Shown here in pieces: positions 7,624 through 15,905 of a stretch of 64,000 bases of DNA. The notes under the pieces are model-generated. The model was not told where the DNA came from. It was given only the letters and a program-made list of their open reading frames with translations, and did not search any database. Both the position numbers and the translations under genes were made by a program. Source of the DNA: Pirellulales bacterium (GTDB lineage Bacteria > Planctomycetota > Planctomycetia > Pirellulales > JAEUIK01); the NCBI GenBank assembly GCA_019745975.1, contig JAIESQ010000078.1:1-64000 (forward strand). The letters run 5' to 3'. Position 1 is the first letter of the stretch. The number at the start of each line of letters is the position of its first letter.

Positions 7624-8934
7624 TCAAGCGACCTCAAGCGGTTCACATAACTGGTTGTCGTCGATCGCCGAATCGACGGCCGAATTCATTACCGCGCGGC
7701 GCTCGCGGAGCTCGGCGAGCTGATCGGCGCGCACCTGGCGGTAGACGTCGCGCACTTGTTCGTAATGGACTTCGGGATTGAAGCGTCGCTCGATCTTGTC
7801 GCGGCCAGCCAGTCCCAGCTCGACCGCCTCGCGACGATGCGCGTTGAACCAGGCCAATCGTTCGCCCAGCGCTTCGATGTCTCCTGGCGAAACCAGGAAC
7901 CCGTCGCGGCCGTTGTCGATCAGCTCGGGGATGCCTCCCATTCGCGTGCCGAGCACCGGTTTGGCATGGGTGTACGATTCGAGCACGGCTAAGGGACAGT
8001 TGTCGTACCCCTCGGAGGGGATCAACGTCGCAATCGCGCCGCGAATCAGACGCTTGAGCTCGGCGCCTTGCTTGAAGCCCAACAGTTGCACGTTCGTCAG
8101 GCCGTGCGCGATGATCAGGTCGCGCACCTCGGCTTCGGCCTCGCCTCGACCGACTAACAGGAGCGGCACTTCGCGTGCTCGGGCCGCGGCTTCGACCAGC
8201 GCGATCACACCCTTGAGGCGTTCGATGCGGCCGAAGTACAGCAGATACTCGCCGGGCTCGCGCACGGGCTCGACGCCGGTGGTATCGGCGAAATTGCGGA
8301 TGGTGGTCAGCTTGTCGGCCGGCACACCGAGCTCGATCAGCTTGTCGCGCTGAAAATCGCTAACGGCGATGAATCGATCGACGGCGTCGACCGCGCCCAA
8401 GGCCCGGGTCACGTACGACTCCACGGTGCTTAACAGGCTGCGCTTCAGCGACCCGCGATTACAGCGTTTGACGGTCGCCCGCCAGAACTGGTGCCCCCGG
8501 CAGGCCTCGCAGATTTCGCCGTGCGACAGCAGCGAATAAACGGGGCAGACGACTTTGAAATCGTGAACGGTCTGCACGATTGGCACGCCGGCCGCCCGCA
8601 GCACCGGCAGAATGCTGCCAGTCAATTGGCCGTAGTAGATGTGCAGGTGGGCGACGTCGACGGGATGATCAGCGAGCAAGCGCGTGAGGGCATCGGCCGC
8701 CGCGCGCGAGTAGACGAATCGCGCCAGGTCGCGCGGGCCGGGAGCGTCGAAGCTAACTCCCGGCGGAAAGTACCGTTGCCACGCGGTCGGCTCGTTGCGT
8801 GGTTGGCGCGAGCTGAATGGGATCACGGTGTGCCCATGACGCTCGAGCAATTCGGTGAGCGTGAAGAAATAGCGATCGGAGCCGCCGCGGATGAAGTAGT
8901 TCTGCGAAGCGTTGAGAATTCGCAAAGATGGCAT
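7624..8934 (-). CDS. glycosyltransferase family 4
   Basis: A 436-residue GT-B glycosyltransferase. The acceptor-side start SQNYFIRGGSDRYFF is typical of GT4 enzymes, LYFGRIERLKGV begins the donor-binding domain, and the EX7E-type motif lies in SEGYDNCPLAVLESYTHAKP. A cysteine-bearing stretch CPVYSLLSHGEICEAC (about residues 130-145) recalls the Cys-rich insert seen in some GT4 proteins. The start is ATG, three bases after the stop of the acyltransferase gene. Co-transcription with both neighbours is almost certain. The sugar and acceptor are unknown. Confidence 0.9.
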   Translation of the reverse strand: MPSLRILNASQNYFIRGGSDRYFFTLTELLERHGHTVIPFSSRQPRNEPTAWQRYFPPGVSFDAPGPRDLARFVYSRAAADALTRLLADHPVDVAHLHIYYGQLTGSILPVLRAAGVPIVQTVHDFKVVCPVYSLLSHGEICEACRGHQFWRATVKRCNRGSLKRSLLSTVESYVTRALGAVDAVDRFIAVSDFQRDKLIELGVPADKLTTIRNFADTTGVEPVREPGEYLLYFGRIERLKGVIALVEAAARAREVPLLLVGRGEAEAEVRDLIIAHGLTNVQLLGFKQGAELKRLIRGAIATLIPSEGYDNCPLAVLESYTHAKPVLGTRMGGIPELIDNGRDGFLVSPGDIEALGERLAWFNAHRREAVELGLAGRDKIERRFNPEVHYEQVRDVYRQVRADQLAELRERRAVMNSAVDSAIDDNQLCEPLEVA

Positions 8935-8937
8935 GGA

Positions 8938-10158
8938 TTAGTCGCCTGCGATGGGTGTGACGGTGGCGGGTTCGCCCGGCTGGTTATCGACGCGCTGCGG
9001 GCGAGCTGCCTTGACGCCCGGACCGGGACGAATCTCGATTTCGTCGCCGAAGACCCGATCTGGTCGGCGACGGGCGCGGCGATACAGCGAGCGTGCCGTG
9101 CGAAAGGCTGTTGTGACTGCCTGGCCGAGCAAGCCGCGTCCCGCCAGGAGGCGGCCGACGTATTGATCGCGTGTAGCCCACTTGGACGTGGCGTCGACAA
9201 GTGGCCCGCTGAAGTCGACGAGCCGATACGTCCCTTCGGCGGCGAAGCGCTCGAAGAGCATGGCGCGGATGAGCTGCCCGGGCGAGAGCGCGGCGAACGC
9301 TTCGTCGTAGCCCACTTTGGGGCAGAAGTAGACGCCCTTGGCGGCAAAACCGTATTCGAAGGCGGCAGGCTGCCCAGCAACTTCCAGGAAGGAAAGTCGA
9401 GCGTAGCCGCCGGCCGCCAGCGCGGTCATGAGCCGGCTGTAGAACTCGAGGGCGCGCGGTTCGTGCATCACGGCCCGGCCGCTAGTCGACTTCCAACTGC
9501 GCTGTTCGACCTCGAAGCCGCGGCGCACCAGCGGCACGACCTCTTCCGGAGCGAGCCGATCGTAAAGTTGCAACTGACCCCCGCCCGCTTCCTTCAGGCG
9601 ATCGAAGCAGACGGTCAACTTGCGGCGATGATTGCGCGAGCGACTGGCGTGATACCCCTTCCAGTCGGGACCGATGTCGACCAGGCCGACGCGCCACTGG
9701 TCGCGCACTTCGACGGCAAAGTGCGCGACGGCAAGTTCCGCCGCCAGGGCCTGCCAGCGAGCGCTGAGCGTCAACAGCGACTCGCCGTAGAGGATGGTCG
9801 GTCCGAGGTCGCGAATCCCCTCGACGAGATGCCGGGCGAGCACCGACAGATCGGCCTCGGGATCGACAAGCAGGTCGCCGCAACAACCCCAATGATTGTT
9901 CGGCAAGCGGGCGATCAATCGACTGCCATGCCGCGCCCGCTTGGTGAACCCCAACACGAGCGGCAAGGCGGCCACGAACCGCCCGTCGGCTTCGACAACG
10001 ATCGCCCGCAAGGCTGCCCGCGTGGCGAAGCTATCCAGCCAGGCGGCCAACGGCTCGGCCCGCACCGCCGGATTGTGAGTGGGACTGCGCTGCCAGAGTT
10101 CGTTCCATTGGGTCGACGACTCGGCCAGCGCGTTGAAATCCAACAAGCGAGTCTGCAT
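8938..10158 (-). CDS. FemAB/BioF2-like GNAT acyltransferase
   Basis: A 406-residue protein of the CelD/BioF2-like (acetyltransferase_6) group found in polysaccharide clusters. The core runs RSRNHRRKLTVCFDRLKEAG, then VVPLVRRGFEVEQRSWKS, then the GNAT-like strands around GQPAAFEYGFAAKGVYFCPK and LSPGQLIRAMLFERFAAEGTYRLVDF. The ATG at 10158 gives a normal family start; the frame stays open to 10527 but overlaps the divergent gene. First gene of the operon with two glycosyltransferases, so it probably modifies the same glycan. Confidence 0.8.
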   Translation of the reverse strand: MQTRLLDFNALAESSTQWNELWQRSPTHNPAVRAEPLAAWLDSFATRAALRAIVVEADGRFVAALPLVLGFTKRARHGSRLIARLPNNHWGCCGDLLVDPEADLSVLARHLVEGIRDLGPTILYGESLLTLSARWQALAAELAVAHFAVEVRDQWRVGLVDIGPDWKGYHASRSRNHRRKLTVCFDRLKEAGGGQLQLYDRLAPEEVVPLVRRGFEVEQRSWKSTSGRAVMHEPRALEFYSRLMTALAAGGYARLSFLEVAGQPAAFEYGFAAKGVYFCPKVGYDEAFAALSPGQLIRAMLFERFAAEGTYRLVDFSGPLVDATSKWATRDQYVGRLLAGRGLLGQAVTTAFRTARSLYRRARRRPDRVFGDEIEIRPGPGVKAARPQRVDNQPGEPATVTPIAGD

Positions 10159-10381
10159 GAAGCTTTGACAGCGCGGGGGCGCCGCCCTGGCAAGTGTTCG
10201 GAGCTGGTGCGCGTGGAGCGAAACGCCGGCACGCGAGCGCAGCGTGGGCCACTGTGAAACATGGCTTGTTTTCTGTACAACCGTCAGCAAGTCGCCGCGA
10301 ATTGCGGCATGCCGGCGGTTGTCGGCTGCTGCGACGGCCGTCATCGTCGCGAAGATTGGTGCAATCCGAGCGATCGTTGCG

Positions 10382-11734
10382 ATGGCGAATCGTCGCGATC
10401 GGCGGCGGGCCTTGGGTGCCGACACTACGGTGGAAACCAGAAACGCCATTTGTTTGGTGGTCGATGGCTGGCAAGCTGGCTTTGCCGGGCCGTACGGCAA
10501 TTCGTGGATCAGCACGCCGGCTCTCAACCAGTTGGCCAGCGAAGGTTTCGTATTCGATCAAGCGCTGGTCGATTCGCCGCGCCTTGATCGCTTGTATCGT
10601 TCGTTCTGGCGCGGTGTTCATGCGGCGTTGCCAAGCGAGCGCCTGCCGGACGGGGCGGGGTTGGCTTCGCAACTATCTCGCGGCGGGGTCGCCACGACGT
10701 TGGTGACCGATGAACCGCGCGTGGCCGAGCATCCGTTGGCGGCCGAGTTTCGCGAGACCGTGACGTTGAACCCCCCTCCACCCGCGCAGGCGGCCGCCGA
10801 CATCGAAGACACGCGGCTGGCGGAGTTCTCCGCACAGATGCTCGACGTGCTCGACGAAGCGCGGGAGCCATTCTTACTGTGGGGACACACCAGCAGCCTG
10901 GCCAATTGCTGGGACGCGCCACGGGAATTCCGCGAGCGCTACCTCGAGCGGGATGCGGCAGCGGAGGAGGACATTGAGCATCTCCGGGCTGAAGCGGCTG
11001 CTTTGGCGCGGATCGGTGTGGCGCCGCCTCGCGCGCATGTCACGTCGATGCCTGATCCCGATGAGCTGCTCGCGCTGCGACGCGCTTACGCCGCGCAGAT
11101 CAGCGTGCTGGATGCGTGCCTGGCTGGCCTGCTCGACGCCGTTTTACTATCGCCGTGGGCTGAGCGGACGTTGTTGTTTGTCTGTGGCGCGCGCGGCTAC
11201 CCGTTGGGCGAGCATGGGCGCGCCGGCTTTGAACTGCCCGTTGAACAAGACGCGAGCGTCGGCGACGCACTTTATGCCGAGCTGGTGCATGTACCCTGGA
11301 TTTGGAGACTGCCCGGCGCGGAGGGGGCGCTTGGTCGATCAGCGGCGCTGGTGCAACCGGCGGACTGCTGCGCCACGCTGCTCGATTGGTGGCGCCTGGC
11401 GCGCGACGGCATGAGCAATGCGGAGCTCGGCGTGGCATCCGGCCGTAGCGTGTTGCCGCTGGTGCGCGAAGAAGCGATTGCCTGGCGCGATCGCGCGCTT
11501 GTCGTGCTCGACCAGCAGCGCGCGCTGCGCACGGCGGCGTGGTACCGGCTTTCGGAAGGCGAGCTCTACGTAAAGCCCGACGATCGCTGGGAGCGCAACG
11601 AGATTGCCGTGCGCTGCGAGGAGATCGCCGAGGCCATGGACCAGGCTGCCGACGACTACCAGCGGGCGATCGAAAGCGGCGAACCGCGCGAGTTGGCGCC
11701 ACTATCTGCCCAGTTGCAAGCAGGCGTTAGCTAG
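10382..11734 (+). CDS. degenerate sulfatase-like protein
   Basis: A 450-residue protein of the alkaline phosphatase superfamily fold. The start NAICLVVDGWQAGFAGPYGN, followed by STPALNQLASEGFVFDQA, aligns clearly with sulfatases. The catalytic parts are gone: where C/S-X-P-S-R should stand it reads SPRLDRLYRSFW, the paired metal aspartates are reduced to one (VDGW), and the distal DHG is replaced by ARG in CGARGYPLGEHG. No signal peptide is seen. It may be a binding or regulatory pseudoenzyme. The ATG at 10382 is chosen; upstream GTG codons are possible. Divergent from the glycan operon. Confidence 0.8.
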   Translation: MANRRDRRRALGADTTVETRNAICLVVDGWQAGFAGPYGNSWISTPALNQLASEGFVFDQALVDSPRLDRLYRSFWRGVHAALPSERLPDGAGLASQLSRGGVATTLVTDEPRVAEHPLAAEFRETVTLNPPPPAQAAADIEDTRLAEFSAQMLDVLDEAREPFLLWGHTSSLANCWDAPREFRERYLERDAAAEEDIEHLRAEAAALARIGVAPPRAHVTSMPDPDELLALRRAYAAQISVLDACLAGLLDAVLLSPWAERTLLFVCGARGYPLGEHGRAGFELPVEQDASVGDALYAELVHVPWIWRLPGAEGALGRSAALVQPADCCATLLDWWRLARDGMSNAELGVASGRSVLPLVREEAIAWRDRALVVLDQQRALRTAAWYRLSEGELYVKPDDRWERNEIAVRCEEIAEAMDQAADDYQRAIESGEPRELAPLSAQLQAGVS

Positions 11735-11822
11735 CACGCAACGAGCAAAGATCCGCGAAGGCGCGAGGAGTGACACGCTACTCGCCAGGAATCCGGCCTA
11801 GGGGCGGCACGCGCGACGGCAC

Positions 11823-11828
11823 TATAAT
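11823..11828 (+). promoter_or_regulatory. candidate -10 box (TATAAT)
   Basis: A perfect TATAAT stands in GC-rich DNA between the sulfatase-like gene and the large exported protein. No good -35 lies at the usual distance. It would put the start of transcription about 60 bases before the ATG at 11896. Confidence 0.4.
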
Positions 11829-11988
11829 TCAGGCCGCGCGTCACGGATACGATCGACACCGCCAGGCGACAAGCGATCTTCGCAGCTTGAAATCCATGCT
11901 CGGACAAGGACGTCCGACACGCTGGCTCTTCAACCTACGCGGCCCACAGCAATGCACGAGGTGCGGCGCTGCGCCGCGATGCCTGGCG

Positions 11989-14900
11989 ATGCGCGCCGCC
12001 TGGCTGTTGCTGGCGCTGGCGGCTAGCGGCGCGCTTTCCAGCGTGCCGCTGCACACTGCGCGCGGTGAAGACGCGCCCTCGAACTCCGCGGATGATACGG
12101 TAGCCAGCGCGGCGCGTCGGGAGTTCCGCGTACGCCTGGCCTGGGGCGGCGGGCAGCCGCTGAGTTTGTCGGGCACGGTACGGCTATCGCAAGGCGAGCT
12201 CGCCGAACCGCGCGCGCTGGGGATCGAAGTCGATGAACCCGGCTCGATGTGGCTCGACGGCGGGCAACTCGGAATTGAGCCGCGCCGCACCCGCACCTTC
12301 GATGGCGTCGATCTCACGGTGCGCGCGCCCTTGGATGCGAAGCTGCTGGTGTCGCTAGCCGATGCGCAAACCGAGACGCGCATCGATTTCGACGTACCAC
12401 TTAGCGAGTTGCTGCGCGAGCCGGCCGCGCGCGACCTCGACTCCACGGGCAATCGCATGGTGTTGCGGCGCGCACCGGGGGATCTCTTGCACGTGCGGCT
12501 CTTGGAGCCGGCCCTCGTCTATCGGCCGGGCGAGACGGTGGCGATCGAAGTTGAGCCACGGCTGTTTGGCGCCGAGGCGACCGGCCGCGCGCGCGTGCGA
12601 TTGCAACTGCGCGACGCCCAGGCGCGAAATCTGTGGACGTCGGACGCCGAGGTGTCGCTCGACGCTGAAGGCGGCGTCGCCGCACCGACGGCGTTCGAAT
12701 GTCCGCTGCCGGAGAGCGAAGGAGTCTATGACCTGGAATTCGAGTTGAGCACCGCCCGGGTGGCACTGGCGCCGGTGCTCAAGCAGGTCGTGGCATCGCG
12801 GCGGGTGCAGGTGGTTGTGATCGCGGAACACTTGCCTGAGCCAGCCGGCAATTCGGCCGCGCCGACGCTGGTGTCGTCGCTCGATCCGGCTCATCCCCGT
12901 TGGCGCGAACGGATTGCACAAGTGCCGGGCCTGACGGCGCTGCGACGCGGCCCTTGGGGGACACCCGAAGCGCGAATTCTCGAACACCCGCTGGGCGTGC
13001 TGCTCGAATTGCCGGCGGCGGCCGCGCCGGGCGGACCGTCGTGGCAGGCGTATCCGCTGCAGATTAGTGAGCCCGGCCAGCCGCACGTGATCGAAGTCGA
13101 TTTCGCCGGCGACGTGCCCCAAAGCGTCGGGCTGAGCGTGGTCGAACCGAGTGCCGCCGGAGGAACGTCGCACATTGGCCTGGATTCTGGGTTCTTTACG
13201 GTGACCGAATCTCCTGCGGGAGACAAACTGCTCACGCACCGGCTGCTGTGCTGGCCGCGGACCGAGACGCCGCTTTTGCTAGTGACCAATCGCAGCGCGG
13301 CGGCCAGCGCCGTGTATGGCACGATACGCGTGCGGGCCTATACGTCGCGGCTGGATGTCGCCTTGGCCGAAGATCGCTCGCCGGCACGAGCCGGCGCACC
13401 GAGGCGGCTGCTGGCGGGTTATCTCGACCGGCCGCTATTCGCGGAGAATTTCGGCGCCGCTGAAACGCTCGATCCACCGAGCGGACGCAGCCTCGACGAT
13501 TGGAACACATTCTATCAGGGGGGCACGCGACTGGCCGACTACCTGCGGCACGAAGGTTTCAACGCGGCGCTCGTGTCGGTGTGGGCGGATGCCAGCGCCG
13601 TGTATCCCAGCGCGCTGCTCGAAGCGACGCCGCGATACGACACCGGCACGTTTTTTTCCAGCGGACAAGACCCGGTGCGCAAGGACGTGCTCGAGCTGTT
13701 GTTTCGTCTGTTCGACCGCGCGAACCTGACGCTCGTGCCGACGCTGCATTTCACGGCGCCCTTGCCTCAGCTCGAAGCGCTGCGGCGGCGCGGCGGGCGC
13801 GACGCGGTCGGCCTGGAGCTCGTCGATCGCGACGGACGGCGGGCCCGCACGCAGCCCAGCGCCGCCGGTCGGCAGGGCCCGGGTTACAACGCCCTCGATC
13901 CGCGCGTGCAGACCGCGATGCTCGAGGTGGTCGGGGAACTGGTCGATCGGTACGCGGCGCATCCGTCGTTCGGAGGCCTGGCCGTGGCGCTCTCGGCCGA
14001 CGGCTGCGCGCAACTGCCGGGCCTCGACTGGGGGTACGACGATGCCACGATCTCGCGCTTCGAACAAGCGACGGGCTTGGAGCTCACGGCGCGCGGAACA
14101 CAACGCTTCGCCCAGCGCGCGGCATTGCTCAACGGCCAGCACCGACAAACCTGGGTCGACTGGCGCGTGGCGATGATCAGCGATTTCTATCGCCGGGCCG
14201 AACGTCGCGTGGCGTCGGCGCACCCAGGAGCACGCGTCTATCTGGCGAGCATCGATCCGCTAGGCAGCGATGAGCTGCAAGCAGAACTGCGGCCGACATT
14301 GCCGCCACGCAAGTCAATCGAAGAGGCGCTGCGCGAGGCCGGCATTGATCCCGACTTGGGAGCGAAGATCCCCGGAGTCGTACTGCTGCGCCCGAATTAT
14401 CTCGAGCCGCCTGGGTCGGTGGCGCGGCAAGCGATCGCACTGCGCGTCAACGAAGCGGCCGACCTCGATCGGCGCGTGCGCGCGGCGAGCATCCCTGGCA
14501 GTTTGTTCTTTCATCCGCCGCAGCGCTTGAGGTTGACGCCGACCGTTGAGCGCACGCCCTTGGGCGAACGTCCGCTGCAATTGGTTTCGCAGCTTGTGCC
14601 CGCCGGCGCGGCGAACCGAAGGCGGTTTGTCCACAGTGTGGCCGCGCTCGATGCGCAAGTGATGTGCGACGGCGGCTGGTTGCTCGGGTTGGGGCAAGAA
14701 TCGGCGCTGTCCGAAGTGATCGCGACTTATCGTCGTTTGCCGGCAGTGTCGTTCAAGACGGTGCCGGTCGACTCGCAACCGGTCACGGTGCGCACGGCCG
14801 TGGCTGGCGGCCGCACTTACTTGTACCTGGCCAACGATTCGCCGTGGCCAGTGGACGTGCGACTCGATCTGGCCACAGCCGCGCCCTGCCCGCTGCAAGA

Positions 14901-15888
14901 CCTGGCGCAGCGCCGCCAGCTAGCGGCCGTCGAGAATGCCGGGCCGCAGGCGAGCTGGCCGGTGGAGTTGGAGCCCTGGGACCTGATCGCCGTGTCGCTC
15001 CCCGGCGAGACGACGAGCGTGCGCGACGTGCGCGTTGACGTGCCCGACGCCGCCCGCGCCGAGCTGGAGGCGCGGCTAGCGCGTTTGCAGGCGCGCGCCA
15101 TCGCCTTGGCTGAACAGCCGGCGCTCGATGCCCTGGAAAACCCCAGCTTCGAGATGCCCGCCGCAGCGGACGGCACGATATCGGGTTGGGAGATTGACCC
15201 GCGCGGTGGCGTCGCAACGCAAGCCGACACGGTCGCTCCCGACGAGCGCGGTCAAGTCGTGCGGCTGCACAGCGCCGGCGGCACGGGCACGGTGTTACGC
15301 AGCGCGCCGCTGACGCTGCCCGACACGGGCCGACTTGGCATTTGGGTCCGACTGCGGACCACCGAGGGATCTCCGGAGCCCCACGTGCGACTGGCGGTCG
15401 AGGGTCGCGACCGCGGCCGCGCGTATTATCGCTACGCTGTCGTGGGGCACGGAGAATCGGTTGTACGCTTGAGCCCTAGCTGGCAACAGTTCTACGCGCA
15501 GTTCGACGACCTGCCGCTGTCGGGTCTCGACGATTTGCGGGTACGTTTCGAGTTGCGCGGCCCGGGTGAGGTGTGGCTCGACGACGTAGCGCTCTATGCG
15601 CTGCAATTCGCCGACAATGAACGCGTCGAGCTGTTCAAAATCATCACGTCGGCGCAGCTCAAGTTGCAGAACGGCGCTTGGACCGATTGTCTGCGGCTGC
15701 TGGACAGCTACTGGCCACGGTACCTGGAAGCCAATGTCGTGCTCTCCGAAGCGCAACTGGCCGAGCGCACCGCGCAGCGGCCGCGGCCTTCGGCCCCCGC
15801 GGCGCAAACGCCTCCGCCGGCCGAGGCCGATCGTGGCGGCGTGTTGCGGCGGATCCAAAGCTGGCTGCCGAGCAGGTTCTTTCGTTAG
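11989..15888 (+). CDS. large exported glycosidase-like protein with carbohydrate-binding domain
   Basis: A 1299-residue secreted protein. MRAAWLLLALAASGALS is a good signal peptide, so the ATG at 11989 is preferred; the ATG at 11896 would add 31 residues. Beta-rich domains fill residues 40-470. A TIM-barrel-like region resembling family-10-like glycosylhydrolases (GHL10) spans about 480-850, with NTFYQGGTRLADYLRHEGFN and LTLVPTLHFTAPLPQLEALR. A galactose-binding-type module runs from NPSFEMP (about 1050) to WLDDVALY (about 1202). Probably acts on or binds polysaccharide in the periplasm or outside. Catalytic residues cannot be assigned. Confidence 0.75.
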   Translation: MRAAWLLLALAASGALSSVPLHTARGEDAPSNSADDTVASAARREFRVRLAWGGGQPLSLSGTVRLSQGELAEPRALGIEVDEPGSMWLDGGQLGIEPRRTRTFDGVDLTVRAPLDAKLLVSLADAQTETRIDFDVPLSELLREPAARDLDSTGNRMVLRRAPGDLLHVRLLEPALVYRPGETVAIEVEPRLFGAEATGRARVRLQLRDAQARNLWTSDAEVSLDAEGGVAAPTAFECPLPESEGVYDLEFELSTARVALAPVLKQVVASRRVQVVVIAEHLPEPAGNSAAPTLVSSLDPAHPRWRERIAQVPGLTALRRGPWGTPEARILEHPLGVLLELPAAAAPGGPSWQAYPLQISEPGQPHVIEVDFAGDVPQSVGLSVVEPSAAGGTSHIGLDSGFFTVTESPAGDKLLTHRLLCWPRTETPLLLVTNRSAAASAVYGTIRVRAYTSRLDVALAEDRSPARAGAPRRLLAGYLDRPLFAENFGAAETLDPPSGRSLDDWNTFYQGGTRLADYLRHEGFNAALVSVWADASAVYPSALLEATPRYDTGTFFSSGQDPVRKDVLELLFRLFDRANLTLVPTLHFTAPLPQLEALRRRGGRDAVGLELVDRDGRRARTQPSAAGRQGPGYNALDPRVQTAMLEVVGELVDRYAAHPSFGGLAVALSADGCAQLPGLDWGYDDATISRFEQATGLELTARGTQRFAQRAALLNGQHRQTWVDWRVAMISDFYRRAERRVASAHPGARVYLASIDPLGSDELQAELRPTLPPRKSIEEALREAGIDPDLGAKIPGVVLLRPNYLEPPGSVARQAIALRVNEAADLDRRVRAASIPGSLFFHPPQRLRLTPTVERTPLGERPLQLVSQLVPAGAANRRRFVHSVAALDAQVMCDGGWLLGLGQESALSEVIATYRRLPAVSFKTVPVDSQPVTVRTAVAGGRTYLYLANDSPWPVDVRLDLATAAPCPLQDLAQRRQLAAVENAGPQASWPVELEPWDLIAVSLPGETTSVRDVRVDVPDAARAELEARLARLQARAIALAEQPALDALENPSFEMPAAADGTISGWEIDPRGGVATQADTVAPDERGQVVRLHSAGGTGTVLRSAPLTLPDTGRLGIWVRLRTTEGSPEPHVRLAVEGRDRGRAYYRYAVVGHGESVVRLSPSWQQFYAQFDDLPLSGLDDLRVRFELRGPGEVWLDDVALYALQFADNERVELFKIITSAQLKLQNGAWTDCLRLLDSYWPRYLEANVVLSEAQLAERTAQRPRPSAPAAQTPPPAEADRGGVLRRIQSWLPSRFFR

Positions 15889-15905
15889 CCCACGATGTCG
15901 CGACG

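Noticed and set aside
10159-10527. N-terminal extension of the acyltransferase frame to 529 residues
   Set aside because: The extra residues have no conserved character and overlap the divergent sulfatase-like gene.
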